DNA from: an uncultured Celeribacter sp.
GTDB lineage: Bacteria > Pseudomonadota > Alphaproteobacteria > Rhodobacterales > Rhodobacteraceae
Assembly: GCF_963676475.1 (NCBI RefSeq)
Contig: NZ_OY781107.1
Span: 558,001-622,000 of the forward strand
Length of the DNA stretch: 64,000 bases
Reading direction: 5' to 3'
Part shown: one piece after another, positions 37,442 through 47,836 of the stretch
Layout of the letters: each line of letters begins with the position of its first letter
Numbering within the stretch: position 1 is the first letter of the stretch
Made by a program: the position numbers and the translations under genes
Notes under the pieces: generated by a model
The model's input: the letters and a program-made list of their open reading frames with translations, nothing else
Databases searched by the model: none
What the model was told of the DNA's origin: nothing

Positions 37442-38219
37442 GAGTGCCTTCGAAGATATGGAGCTTCTCATTGAGGCGGCGCGCAATGCTGGCGAAATTG
37501 CCCGGCCCTATTGGCGCGCCGATCCGGAGGTCTGGGACAAGGGCGGTGGGCAAGGACCGGTGACAGAGGCCGATCTGGCCGTCGACCGGATGCTACACGA
37601 GTATCTCCTGTCCGAACGGCCCGACTATGGCTGGCTTTCCGAGGAGACCGTCGACACCACGTCGGAACGCCTCGGCAAGAAACGCGTGTTCATTGTCGAT
37701 CCGATCGACGGCACCCGCAGCTTTATCCATGGCGATCACAACTGGGCGCATTCGCTGGCCATTGCCGAAGAGGGCGAGGTGATCGCGGCGGTCGTGTTTT
37801 TGCCGATGCGTGAGCGGCTTTTCACGGCTGTTCTGGGCGGTGGCGCGGAGTTGAATGGCGAGGTCCTGAAAACCGCACGGCGTTGCGATCTCGATGGAGC
37901 TGCGGTTCTGGCCCCCCGCCAGCACCTTCGCGATGAACATTGGAAGGGCGGCTCGCCGAAGTTCATTCACAAATTTCGCCCGTCTCTGGCCTATCGCCTC
38001 GCCTTGGTGGCGCAGGGTCGCTACGACGCGATGTTCACCTTTCGCGACACATGGGAATGGGATGTGGCGGCGGGCACGCTGATCCTCACCGAAGCGGGCG
38101 GTCAGGTCACCGATCTTGCGGGACAGGCCCCGGTTTTCAACCAACCGAGGCCGCAACTGAACGGTCTGGTGGCGGGATGCCCCGATCTGGCCGATGGCAT
38201 CCTCGCGCGACTGAAATAG
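37428..38219 (+). CDS. inositol monophosphatase / 3'(2'),5'-bisphosphate nucleotidase (CysQ-like)
   Basis: A 263-residue metal-dependent phosphatase. The metal ligands are visible in WLSEETVD, IVDPIDGTRSF and TWEWDVAAGTLILTEAGG. Such proteins dephosphorylate inositol phosphates, PAP or related compounds; the CysQ type recycles PAP in sulfur assimilation. The start is a TTG at 37428, chosen because MPATESAF fits homologs; a downstream ATG at 37458 would remove these residues. It is coupled to the PmbA gene. Confidence 0.88.
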   Translation: MPATESAFEDMELLIEAARNAGEIARPYWRADPEVWDKGGGQGPVTEADLAVDRMLHEYLLSERPDYGWLSEETVDTTSERLGKKRVFIVDPIDGTRSFIHGDHNWAHSLAIAEEGEVIAAVVFLPMRERLFTAVLGGGAELNGEVLKTARRCDLDGAAVLAPRQHLRDEHWKGGSPKFIHKFRPSLAYRLALVAQGRYDAMFTFRDTWEWDVAAGTLILTEAGGQVTDLAGQAPVFNQPRPQLNGLVAGCPDLADGILARLK

Positions 38220-38243
38220 GCTCTAATCCAGCGCAAAAGAGCT

Positions 38244-39464
38244 TTACTTATACTCTTCCATATCCTCAGCCACGGCCCGCGTCATCGAGGCAATGATATC
38301 CGGGTCCGCCGAATGCACCCGCGACCAGTTCGGGATGAAAGGTGTCTCCATCGGATTGTCGAGGAACACGCTGCCCGCGAGGATGATATTGTTTGCGAAA
38401 AGCTCGACCGCTTTCTCTTCGGAATGGCGATCCACATGCAGCCCGTTCATCCGCGCGTCGTTGAAATAGGTCTCGATCAGATCGAGCGCCCCGCGATAAT
38501 AGGTGGCTTTGATCGAGCGGAAAATCTCTTCGGAGAACACCGTGCCATCGGCAGCGAGCTTGCGGTAAAGCGCTTTGCAAATGTCGACGGACATCCGCGA
38601 CAGACCGGTGGCGGCGTCTTCTTCGCTTAGGTCCTGATGTTTGTGATCGTAGCGGTCGGAAATCTCGACCTGACAGACCGCGCGCGGGCTGAGATTGCGC
38701 CAAGCCTCGGAAAGCAAACCGATCTCCAACCCCCAATCCGACGGGATACGCATATCCGGCAGGATCGAGGTGCGCATGGCAAATTCACCGGCCAGCGGAT
38801 AACGAAAGTCAGCCAGGAAATCGAGGTAATCACGCGGTCCCAGCACCTTCGCCAGCGCGTGGATCATCGGCGTCACCAAAAGCCGCGTCACCCGGCCATT
38901 GAGTTTGCCGTCGGCGATGCGGGGGTAGAAACCTTTGGACATCTGATAGGGAAAGGTCGGATTCGCCACCGGATAGACCAGACGCGCCAGCATTTCGGCG
39001 GAATAGGTCACCACATCGCAATCATGCACGGCGACCACCGCACTGTCGGCGCGGGCAATCGTGTAGCCCATGCAAAACCAGACATTGCGCCCCTTGCCCG
39101 GCTCGGAAGGCGACAGGTCCAGCTCTTTGAGACGCGCATCCACCGCAGACAGGCGCGGACCATCGTTCCAAAGCACCACATGATCGGCCTTGAGCCGCGA
39201 GAAAAACTGAAGCGCGTAGCGATATTGCTCTTCGGTGGCGCGGTCGAGGCCGATGACGATGCGATGGATGAAATCGACCTTGTTCAGCTCATCGACGATG
39301 TTCGTCAGCGCATCGCCTTCGAGTTCGGAAAACAGCGACGGCAGGATCAGCGTGATCTTCCGCGTCGAGGAAAAGGCATTGAGTTCGCGGCTCAGGTCCT
39401 CTTCGCCATTGATGCGCAGATTGTGCAATGTGGCGACATGCCCGCCCTGATGAAAATCCGCCAT
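38244..39464 (-). CDS. glucosyl-3-phosphoglycerate synthase-like glycosyltransferase (GT81)
   Basis: A 406-residue GT-A enzyme resembling glucosyl-3-phosphoglycerate synthase. Landmarks are ITLILPSLFSELEG, the metal-binding HDCDVV (in place of the usual DSD), KGFYPR with GRVTRLLVTPMI, PLAGEFAMRTSIL and SDWGLEIGLLSEAW, which match GT81. It would join glucose from an NDP-sugar to 3-phosphoglycerate. The adjacent gene encodes a matching phosphatase, so the pair makes glucosylglycerate (or mannosylglycerate), a compatible solute. Confidence 0.82.
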   Translation of the reverse strand: MADFHQGGHVATLHNLRINGEEDLSRELNAFSSTRKITLILPSLFSELEGDALTNIVDELNKVDFIHRIVIGLDRATEEQYRYALQFFSRLKADHVVLWNDGPRLSAVDARLKELDLSPSEPGKGRNVWFCMGYTIARADSAVVAVHDCDVVTYSAEMLARLVYPVANPTFPYQMSKGFYPRIADGKLNGRVTRLLVTPMIHALAKVLGPRDYLDFLADFRYPLAGEFAMRTSILPDMRIPSDWGLEIGLLSEAWRNLSPRAVCQVEISDRYDHKHQDLSEEDAATGLSRMSVDICKALYRKLAADGTVFSEEIFRSIKATYYRGALDLIETYFNDARMNGLHVDRHSEEKAVELFANNIILAGSVFLDNPMETPFIPNWSRVHSADPDIIASMTRAVAEDMEEYK

Positions 39465-39467
39465 GTC

Positions 39468-40277
39468 TTAGCCTTTCTCGGTATTTTGATAGTCTTGTGC
39501 GATGCGCGAAAGCACCGCAATGTTCCAACCTTCGGGGCCGGGCGCCTCAGTGCGCGTGATCCGTCCCGTAGCCTCTCCGGGCAAGATCGGGATACCCGGC
39601 CCATGTGAATTCCGCACGACAACGCCGTGGTCTGCGGCGGCAATCATTTCGACATCATTGGGCGCGTCGCCCAAAGCCATAGTCACCGGACGCGGAGAGT
39701 AATCCGCGATGATGTCGGCCATGCGATCCGCCTTGGTCGCGCCGAACGACAGGGTCAGATAGCGGCCGCCTTGTCGGGCATGGATGCCCTTGTCCTTCAA
39801 CGCGGCCTCAAAGCGTGACAGATCTTCGCCGGAGCCACTCCAAAGACCGGGTTCAGAGAACTGCCTTTGCGCGGCCAGTGTCGCTTGCGCCAAGGGAAGG
39901 CCGGTGTTCTGCGCCACCTCTTCGACAGTCCAATCGGAAAAGCCGGTGTAGTATTGGCGCAGCTCTTTCGGCAAATCGGCCAAGGCATTGAGGATGGCAT
40001 CATACGCTGTCCGATCCGACAAAGCGCCAGTGCCGGGCGCCAGAATTCCCGCGCCGTTTTCGACAATCGCGGGCGCATGGTCGAACCCCATCTCGGAGCG
40101 CAGTTCTGCGATCTCGGCGGCGGTTTTCGAACTGGCCAAAATCAGAGGAAGGCCCAGACGTTTCATCTCCTGCAACGCCGGGTCCGCCGCGGCCCATGAA
40201 TAGCTGTCATGGTCCAGCAACGTGCCGTCGAGATCGGAAAATACGATCAGGCGAGGGGCGGTCTTTTCGGTCTTCAT
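39468..40277 (-). CDS. HAD-IIB mannosyl/glucosyl-3-phosphoglycerate phosphatase
   Basis: A 269-residue haloacid dehalogenase-type phosphatase: FSDLDGTLLDHDSYSW carries the nucleophile Asp and the second Asp, LILASSKTAAEI is motif II, and MALGDAPNDVEMIAAADHGV is motif III/IV. The family-level match is to mannosyl-3-phosphoglycerate phosphatase (MPGP), which dephosphorylates the product of the preceding synthase. It starts at 40277 and ends three bases before the synthase start, so the phosphatase is translated first. Confidence 0.85.
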   Translation of the reverse strand: MKTEKTAPRLIVFSDLDGTLLDHDSYSWAAADPALQEMKRLGLPLILASSKTAAEIAELRSEMGFDHAPAIVENGAGILAPGTGALSDRTAYDAILNALADLPKELRQYYTGFSDWTVEEVAQNTGLPLAQATLAAQRQFSEPGLWSGSGEDLSRFEAALKDKGIHARQGGRYLTLSFGATKADRMADIIADYSPRPVTMALGDAPNDVEMIAAADHGVVVRNSHGPGIPILPGEATGRITRTEAPGPEGWNIAVLSRIAQDYQNTEKG

Positions 40278-40436
40278 GGCCTCATGATGACCCCGCCGCC
40301 TGATAAGGAAAACAGTTCATCGCGAAAAAGGTCAAAAAACCGCAATATGCCGCCCAAGAATTAGGCGCAGGCCGCAGGCCGCTTGACCCCCCCGGCGATT
40401 GGACTAGGGTGCGCCCATAACATTCGGAGAGTTTCC

Positions 40437-40682
40437 ATGGCACAAAGACTGCATCTCGTGTTCGGCGGCGAATTGATCGACCCCTCCAAAACCGTGTTCC
40501 GCAATGTCGATGACATTCATATCGTTGGGATTTTCCCCGATTACGAGACGGCACACAACGCGTGGAAGGCGGAAGCGCAACGCACCGTGGACAACGCCCA
40601 TATGCGCTATTTCATCGCCCACCTGCACCGGCTGCGCGACGAAGCGCAAAACGCCTCCCCCACCGAAGAGCTCGGGGCCTGA
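40437..40682 (+). CDS. DUF4170 domain-containing protein
   Basis: An 81-residue protein of DUF4170: AQRLHLVFGGELIDPSKTVF, then VGIFPDYETAHNAWKAEAQR and HMRYFIAHLHRL. The family is found in alphaproteobacteria next to lipid A genes. Function unknown. It precedes the Kdo transferase by 12 bases and is likely in the same operon. Confidence 0.85.
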   Translation: MAQRLHLVFGGELIDPSKTVFRNVDDIHIVGIFPDYETAHNAWKAEAQRTVDNAHMRYFIAHLHRLRDEAQNASPTEELGA

Positions 40683-40694
40683 GGATAAGGCCAG

Positions 40695-41993
40695 ATGGCC
40701 CGACCTTTTCCCTATCTGCTCTATTCCGGCCTGAGCCGCAAAAACGAACGGCACCAAGCTGATCGGCTTGATCAGCTGGTGCAAAGCGGTACGCTCTCTC
40801 ATGCGGCCCGCGATCAGAGGTTGGCGCAGAACCTGCCGGACCGCCCGAAAGGCGAGGTTCTCTGGCTCCACGCTGCGACCGGTTTTGCGCTGCGCCCGAC
40901 GATGGAACTCATGTGTCGGATTGGCGACGATCGTCCCGATATGTTCGGGTTGATCACGCTGTCCCCCGATGTGCAGCCCCCGGTTGGCGCCGCGCTCGAC
41001 ACCGACCATTTCACGCTCTTGCCAGAAGACGACAGCACCATCGTGCGGCGGTTTCTGGACCATTGGTCGCCCGACAGCCTTGTCTGGATCGGTGGAAAAT
41101 TCCGTCCGAATTTGCTGCGGGAAACCCATGAACGCCATATCCCGACGCTCGCCATTGAAGCCCCGCACAGCCCCACCACGCTCGATCTGACCAGCCCCGT
41201 ACCAGGGCTTCGTCGGCATGTTCTTGGCGGGTTCGATCACGTGATCACCGCCAGCTCCGAGGCCGCCTATCCGTGGCGACGTGCAGGGCTTGGCACGGAG
41301 CAGATCGAGATCTTGGGCTATCTCGAAGAGGGTGGAATCGCGCCCAGCGTCGATGAAGATGAGCTGACACGTCGCATGGTGGAGATCGGCACGCGTCCCA
41401 CATGGTTTGCCGCACGGCTGGATCGCTCGGAAATCAGCGAAGTGATCCGCGCCCACAAACGCGCCCTGCGCCGCGCGCACCGGCTGTTGCTGGTGCTGTC
41501 CCTGTCCGATCCCTCGACACAAGACAGCGTGCTGGCCCAGATGGAAACCGCGGGATTGGCCGCCACGATTCTCAACCCCGACAGCCCGATTTCCGAATCG
41601 GATCAGGTCGTCATTCTCCCGACCGCTCCCCATCAAGGCGAGGAAGGTCTGTGGCACAGGATCGCGCCGATCAGTTTCATGGGAAGCTCCCTTGGGCCTT
41701 TTGGTGGCATCGATCCCTATCCGGCGGCTGCCATGGGCTCCGCGATTTTGCATGGTCAGCATGTCTCAGATTTCACCACCGCCTACGCGCGTCTCACCGC
41801 CGGAAATGCCGTGCGCGTGGTGACGGACGGGTTTGAATTGGGCGAAGAGGTCGGGCGTTTGATGTCCCCCGATCAGGCCGCATTGATGGCGGGTGCGGCG
41901 TGGGAAGTGGCCTCCACCGGCGCCGAAGTCACGGATCGTGTCGCCAATCTGGTGCAGGATTTCCTCGATCTTCGGGAAAGGATCGCGCCATGA
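40695..41993 (+). CDS. waaA: 3-deoxy-D-manno-octulosonic acid transferase-like protein (WaaA/KdtA)
   Basis: A 432-residue protein with the N-terminal domain of Kdo transferase: [20 protein letters not shown] corresponds to the WxHaaSvGE region, with the usual Glu replaced by Ala, so the match is diverged. Later blocks are [29 protein letters not shown] and [19 protein letters not shown], the last resembling the nucleotide-sugar site. The location directly before lpxK (ATGA overlap) supports Kdo transfer to lipid A. Because of the diverged N-terminal catalytic residue, activity should not be assumed. Confidence 0.8.
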   Translation: MARPFPYLLYSGLSRKNERHQADRLDQLVQSGTLSHAARDQRLAQNLPDRPKGEVLWLHAATGFALRPTMELMCRIGDDRPDMFGLITLSPDVQPPVGAALDTDHFTLLPEDDSTIVRRFLDHWSPDSLVWIGGKFRPNLLRETHERHIPTLAIEAPHSPTTLDLTSPVPGLRRHVLGGFDHVITASSEAAYPWRRAGLGTEQIEILGYLEEGGIAPSVDEDELTRRMVEIGTRPTWFAARLDRSEISEVIRAHKRALRRAHRLLLVLSLSDPSTQDSVLAQMETAGLAATILNPDSPISESDQVVILPTAPHQGEEGLWHRIAPISFMGSSLGPFGGIDPYPAAAMGSAILHGQHVSDFTTAYARLTAGNAVRVVTDGFELGEEVGRLMSPDQAALMAGAAWEVASTGAEVTDRVANLVQDFLDLRERIAP

Positions 41994-42982
41994 AACAGCC
42001 TCTGTTCTGGTCTAATCCAGCGGGAAAACCCGGTTGGCAAGCCCGGCTCTTGTCGCCTCTGTCCGCGCTCTACGCAAAGGCGACGGCCAAGCGCCTCAAA
42101 AAGCCCGGCTATCGCGCCTCTGTGCCGGTGATCTGTGTCGGCAACATCAACGCAGGCGGGACAGGCAAGACGCCCACCACCATCGCCTTGGTGCAGCGGT
42201 TGATCGAACGCGGGCACACCCCGCATGTCGTCTCGCGCGGTTATGGCGGCAAGCTCGAAGGCCCGGTGCGTGTCGATGAGCGGGCTCATAGCGCCGATGA
42301 TACCGGTGACGAGCCGCTTTTGATCGCGGCCTTCACGCCAGTTTGGGTCGCCAAAGACCGCGCCGCAGGTGTGCGCGAGGCCGAAAAGGCTGGCGCCGAC
42401 GTCATCCTGCTCGATGACGGCATGCAGAATCCATCCGTTGAAAAGGACCTCACGCTCGTTGTGGTCGATGCCCATCGTGGCTTTGGCAATGGACGTGTGT
42501 TGCCCGGCGGGCCTTTGCGCGAACCTGTCTCTGTCGGCATGGCACGTGGCGATGTTCTGATCTCGATCGGCGATGCCGCCGCACAGGAGCGGTTTACGTC
42601 GAGTTGGGCCGGATTGGTGTCTATTCCACGCGCTCAGGCGACCTTGCAACCGCTGCCCACCGGGCTCGATTGGCAGGGACTTCAGGTCATGGCATTTGCC
42701 GGGATCGGGCATCCCGAGAAGTTCTTTCAAACGCTTCGTGAACTGGGCGCCGATCTACTGCGGACTGAGGCGCTTAAGGATCACCAGCCCCTCTCCATTC
42801 CGCTGATGAAAAGGCTCGAAATCGAAGCCTTGGCCTTAGGCGCACAGATGGTCACAACAGAAAAAGACGCGGTGCGTTTGCCCCGCGCTTTTCGTATGAA
42901 GGTGGTCACCCTGCCCGTACGGCTCAATGTCTCCGACTGGTCAGAGATTGATGCGCATTTGAGCCGTTTGGGGCTAAGTTAG
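41990..42982 (+). CDS. lpxK: tetraacyldisaccharide 4'-kinase
   Basis: A 330-residue inner-membrane-associated kinase that phosphorylates the lipid A disaccharide at the 4' position. The Walker A motif is in [20 protein letters not shown], and the DxD-type region in [18 protein letters not shown] and [19 protein letters not shown] matches LpxK. The start at 41990 overlaps the Kdo transferase stop by four bases. Confidence 0.95.
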   Translation: MKQPLFWSNPAGKPGWQARLLSPLSALYAKATAKRLKKPGYRASVPVICVGNINAGGTGKTPTTIALVQRLIERGHTPHVVSRGYGGKLEGPVRVDERAHSADDTGDEPLLIAAFTPVWVAKDRAAGVREAEKAGADVILLDDGMQNPSVEKDLTLVVVDAHRGFGNGRVLPGGPLREPVSVGMARGDVLISIGDAAAQERFTSSWAGLVSIPRAQATLQPLPTGLDWQGLQVMAFAGIGHPEKFFQTLRELGADLLRTEALKDHQPLSIPLMKRLEIEALALGAQMVTTEKDAVRLPRAFRMKVVTLPVRLNVSDWSEIDAHLSRLGLS

Positions 42983-42986
42983 GGTC

Positions 42987-43640
42987 TTAGCCCTCGAGTT
43001 TCGCGTCCAAAATTTCCTTGAGATCCGCGTAGCTCATGTTCGAATGTTTCTCACCATCGATCACCAGCGTCGGCGTGGCCTTGATGTCGTATTCTTCGAC
43101 CTCTTTGGTGAATTTCGCATAGAGCTGTTCCGCCATTTCGCCGTCATTCAAACAGGCGTCGAGGTTCTCGTCGGTCAGGCCGGCACGCTTGCCGATCTTG
43201 CGCAGGTTTTCGACGATTTCCATCGTGTCTTTGCCACCCGCAAGCCACTCGGCTTGTTCGTCGAACAGCATCTTCTGCACACCGAAATAGCGCATTTCAC
43301 CACCACATCGCGCAACCATCGAGGCCCAAAGGCCGAATTTGTCAAAGTAGACTTCGCGATACACGAACTTCACCTTGCCGGTGTCGATATAGTCTTTCTT
43401 CAACGGCTCGAACACGGCTGTGTGGAAAGTCGCGCAATGCGGGCAGGTGTAGGACGCGTATTCGATCAATTCGATCGGCGCATCTGCGTCCCCCAGGACC
43501 AGATCGGCGATCCCGGTGCTATCGGCCTCCTGAGCAGCTGCCGGGGACACGATGAAATTCGTGACGGCAGAGGGGTTCAGCAAAAGCGCGCCACCGAGTG
43601 TAGCCATGGCGGTGGTGATCATGAAGGTGCGGCGGTTCAT
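42987..43640 (-). CDS. DsbA-family thiol-disulfide oxidoreductase
   Basis: A 217-residue periplasmic protein with a signal peptide (TMATLGGALLLNPS to PAAAQ) and a thioredoxin fold with CPHC active site (Cys66, Cys69) in YASYTCPHCATFH. The cis-proline is in IKATPTLVIDG. DsbA-type proteins oxidise cysteines in exported proteins; a role as a reductant or isomerase is possible. It is immediately followed upstream by the DUF721 gene with a one-base overlap. Confidence 0.92.
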   Translation of the reverse strand: MNRRTFMITTAMATLGGALLLNPSAVTNFIVSPAAAQEADSTGIADLVLGDADAPIELIEYASYTCPHCATFHTAVFEPLKKDYIDTGKVKFVYREVYFDKFGLWASMVARCGGEMRYFGVQKMLFDEQAEWLAGGKDTMEIVENLRKIGKRAGLTDENLDACLNDGEMAEQLYAKFTKEVEEYDIKATPTLVIDGEKHSNMSYADLKEILDAKLEG

Positions 43641-44173
43641 CAGTTTTCCTTTGTTGTCGTGCTGTGCCGGGTCAGGAATGTCCCGGCGAATTTCTCAAGC
43701 GCCTGACGCAGAGCCTTATCATGAACCCCATCGGCGAGGGATTTGGCCTGCGCCTGGGCCTCCGGCGTCACTTGCGGTTTGGCTTTGTTTTTTGGGGCCT
43801 CGAAGACGGCGCGTCCCTCAGAAAATCCCATCGGAGCAGTTTGTGTGATGCGAATGTGGCTGATGGCATTGTGGCCATAGACGGCATTCACACGGTTGCG
43901 AATCTTTGGAAGTTCGGCCTGAAGCATCGGCGCATAGGCCCCGGTGGTCAAAAGCGTGAGCGTAGCGCCGAAACCGCCCTTGGCGTAGGACACTTTGACG
44001 GGGCGCGACATGGTCGCGATCTCCGGTCCGACGCTTTCTTCCCAATGGGTGAGCAGCTTGGATTGTGAAAATCCTCGGGATTCGGACGCTTCCTGAATAC
44101 GGCGCTGCAAAAGACTGGCGGTTCTCTCGAACCCCTTCTTGCGTCTTTTTACATATGGTTGCGCCTCGGTCAT
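43640..44173 (-). CDS. DUF721 (DciA-like) protein
   Basis: A 177-residue basic protein with the DUF721 domain (SKLLTHWEESVGPEIATMSR, then GGFGATLTLLTTGAYAPML and HISHIRITQTAPMG-like end). DciA proteins of this family load the replicative helicase in bacteria lacking DnaC, in keeping with the other replication genes here. The ATG at 44173 is the first that follows a plausible GGGA site; the open frame extends further without similarity. Confidence 0.8.
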   Translation of the reverse strand: MTEAQPYVKRRKKGFERTASLLQRRIQEASESRGFSQSKLLTHWEESVGPEIATMSRPVKVSYAKGGFGATLTLLTTGAYAPMLQAELPKIRNRVNAVYGHNAISHIRITQTAPMGFSEGRAVFEAPKNKAKPQVTPEAQAQAKSLADGVHDKALRQALEKFAGTFLTRHSTTTKEN

Positions 44174-44275
44174 GATTTCCCGTCTGGTTTCTCTGCTTGT
44201 GGACTCTATTCTATTGCCATAGGCGCAACACGCCAGAAGAAAGCAGATGACAGGACCTAAAGATTGCGTGACGAC

Positions 44276-45325
44276 ATGAAACACGGCGATATCGCGGCGC
44301 AACTTTTGGACTGGTACGATGTGCATGCGCGCGATTTGCCTTGGCGCATCTCGCCCGCGGACCGCGTGCTTGGCGTCATCCCCGATCCCTACCGGGTCTG
44401 GATGTCGGAGATCATGTTGCAACAGACAACCGTGGCCGCCGTGAAATCCTATTTCGAACGTTTCACCACGCTTTGGCCCACCGTCATTGATCTCGCGAAT
44501 GCGGAAGACGAGGCGGTCATGGGCGAATGGGCGGGCCTTGGGTACTACGCCCGGGCGCGCAATCTTTTGAAATGTGCCCGCGTGATCCGGGATGACTATC
44601 AGGGCGAATTTCCCAAGATTCGTGTCGAATTGCAGACCCTTCCCGGTATCGGTCCATATACCTCTGCGGCCATTGCCTCAATCGCCTTTGATCAGTCCGA
44701 GACGGTCGTGGACGGCAATGTCGAACGGGTCGTGTCGCGCCTGTTTCGGGTCGAAACACCGCTTCCCGCTGCCAAGCCTGAACTGACCGAATTGGCCGAC
44801 AGATTGACGCCCAAAGAGCGTCCCGGCGACTATGCGCAGGCGATGATGGATTTGGGGGCGACGATCTGCACCCCGAAATCACCGACCTGCGCGATCTGTC
44901 CGCTGATAGAGAATTGCGGAGCCCGAAAAGCCGGAGATGCGGCTCGATTCCCGCTGAAAACACCCAAAAAACCGAAACCCACCCGGCATGGCCATGCCTA
45001 TGTCGGGCGCACGTCGCGGGGCGAATGGGTTTTGCAGAAGCGGCCAGAGAAGGGTCTTTTGGGCGGTATGTTGGGCTGGCCAGGCACCGAATGGCAGGAA
45101 GAACATCCCAAAGAGGCGCCTTTCGAAGGGGGGTGGATCGAGCTTGGCGAGGTGCGTCATACCTTCACGCATTTCCATCTGATCCTCACCGTGCATGCCG
45201 CGAAGGATGTGACAAATCCGCCCGAAGAGCTCGCGTTGAGGGGTCCAAACGCCTTTCGCGCCTCCGATCTTCCGACCGTGATGCGAAAGGCGTTTGACCT
45301 CGCCCACCGGAGCCTAGAAGATTAG
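44276..45325 (+). CDS. mutY: A/G-specific adenine glycosylase
   Basis: A 349-residue base-excision repair enzyme that removes adenine opposite 8-oxoguanine. Visible parts are IMLQQTTVAAV, the helix-hairpin-helix LPGIGPYTSAAIASIAF with the catalytic Asp in VVDGNVERVV, the iron-sulfur cluster cysteines (CTPKSPTCAICPLIENC) and a C-terminal NUDIX-like domain (GRTSRGEWVLQKRPEKGLLG). With mutM in the same window, both parts of the 8-oxoguanine defence are present. The ATG at 44276 is preferred over an earlier TTG. Confidence 0.95.
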   Translation: MKHGDIAAQLLDWYDVHARDLPWRISPADRVLGVIPDPYRVWMSEIMLQQTTVAAVKSYFERFTTLWPTVIDLANAEDEAVMGEWAGLGYYARARNLLKCARVIRDDYQGEFPKIRVELQTLPGIGPYTSAAIASIAFDQSETVVDGNVERVVSRLFRVETPLPAAKPELTELADRLTPKERPGDYAQAMMDLGATICTPKSPTCAICPLIENCGARKAGDAARFPLKTPKKPKPTRHGHAYVGRTSRGEWVLQKRPEKGLLGGMLGWPGTEWQEEHPKEAPFEGGWIELGEVRHTFTHFHLILTVHAAKDVTNPPEELALRGPNAFRASDLPTVMRKAFDLAHRSLED

Positions 45326-45359
45326 CGCAAGACGCGCTGGTCTTTGGGAGTTTGATCCG

Positions 45360-46499
45360 ATGAATTTGGCCCAAATCAGTTTCCGAAATGCGATCCCCTT
45401 TTGGCTGTCGCTGACCCTTGTGCCCTTGATCTGGCTGGGGGCGATTGTCGGCGGCTGGACCGTGATCATCGTCCCGCTTTACGCTTGGTACATGTTCGGA
45501 TTTCTCGACGGAATTTTGGGTCTCAACACCGACAATCCAGACCCGAACACAGCCGAAAGCGAGCTTTTCTGGTATCGCGCCATCACGATCATCTGGTTCC
45601 CGGTGCAATTCGTGAACATCTTTGGGCTGATCTGGTTTGTGACCCATACGGATCACCTCTCTGTGCTGGAAACCCTCGTGGTGTTCTTTGGCCTCGGCGT
45701 GTCTTCGGGGACAACCGGCATGGTCTATGCCCATGAGCTTTGCCATCAGCGCAACAATATGGAGCGTTGGCTGGGTGATCTATTGTTGGCCTCTGTCCTT
45801 TATTCGCATTTCCGCACCGAGCATTTGCTGGTCCATCACAAACATGTCGGCACACGACGCGATGCGGTGACGGCGCTCTATAATGAGGGATTTCATCATT
45901 ATTTCTTCCGGGTGTTGCGTGAATGTCCACGCTCAGCCTGGGAGGCGGAAAAAGCTCTGCTCGCGCGCAAAGGCTTGTCGGCCTGGCATCCGCGCAACCC
46001 GCATTTCCGCTATTGGACGCTACAGATCCTGATGCTGATCTTTGCCACGCTGATCGGCGGTGTGCCGGGGCTGTTGCTCTTTGTCTGGCAGGCCATCGTG
46101 GCGATTTGGCAGCTGGAACTCACCAATTACGTCGAACACTACGGCCTCACCCGGCGGCATCTGGGCGAGGGCAAATACGAGCATGTGAAACCGCACCATA
46201 GCTGGAACGCAGCGCATATGGCGACGAATTGGTTGCTGATCAATCTGCAACGCCATTCGGATCACCATTACAAACCCGACCGTCGCTTTCCGCTCTTGCA
46301 GAATTACGACGAGACCGAAGCGCCGCAGCTGCCCTACGGTTATACTGTCATGGGCGTGGCTGCGATGGTGCCGCCCGTCTGGCGCCGGATGATGAACCCG
46401 AAAGTCAAAGCCTGGCGCCAGCTCTACTATCCCGATCTGGCGACATTTGCCGATTGGGAGCCCTATAAAAACGGCACCAATCCCCTGCCTCGGCTCTAA
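45360..46499 (+). CDS. alkB: alkane 1-monooxygenase (AlkB-type)
   Basis: A 379-residue integral-membrane di-iron hydroxylase for terminal oxidation of alkanes. All histidine boxes are present: HELCH at 125-129, EHLLVHH at 154-160 and LQRHSDHH near 293, together with the alkane-specific NYVEHYGL motif. Six transmembrane helices are expected from hydrophobic blocks near 12-42, 72-96 and 212-240. It needs rubredoxin and rubredoxin reductase, which are not adjacent. It follows mutY by 34 bases but has no obvious functional link to it. Confidence 0.9.
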   Translation: MNLAQISFRNAIPFWLSLTLVPLIWLGAIVGGWTVIIVPLYAWYMFGFLDGILGLNTDNPDPNTAESELFWYRAITIIWFPVQFVNIFGLIWFVTHTDHLSVLETLVVFFGLGVSSGTTGMVYAHELCHQRNNMERWLGDLLLASVLYSHFRTEHLLVHHKHVGTRRDAVTALYNEGFHHYFFRVLRECPRSAWEAEKALLARKGLSAWHPRNPHFRYWTLQILMLIFATLIGGVPGLLLFVWQAIVAIWQLELTNYVEHYGLTRRHLGEGKYEHVKPHHSWNAAHMATNWLLINLQRHSDHHYKPDRRFPLLQNYDETEAPQLPYGYTVMGVAAMVPPVWRRMMNPKVKAWRQLYYPDLATFADWEPYKNGTNPLPRL

Positions 46500-46517
46500 T
46501 CCAAGTCAAACTGGGAC

Positions 46518-46548
46518 AAAAAAAGCCCCGCTGATGAGACAGCGGGGC
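46518..46548 (-). terminator. intrinsic terminator after ccrM
   Basis: On the minus strand GCCCCGCTG pairs with CAGCGGGGC across a six-base loop (46548-46525) and is followed by seven T residues (46524-46518). It serves the leftward ccrM gene, whose stop is about 65 bases upstream; rightward it lacks a T tract and so would not efficiently end alkB. Confidence 0.9.
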
Positions 46549-46613
46549 AGAAGGTGGTGCCGCGAAGTCAGGCCGCAGGCACCAGGCGGTAACTTTGAAT
46601 TTTATTGAAAGGC

Positions 46614-47836
<1,223 letters not shown>

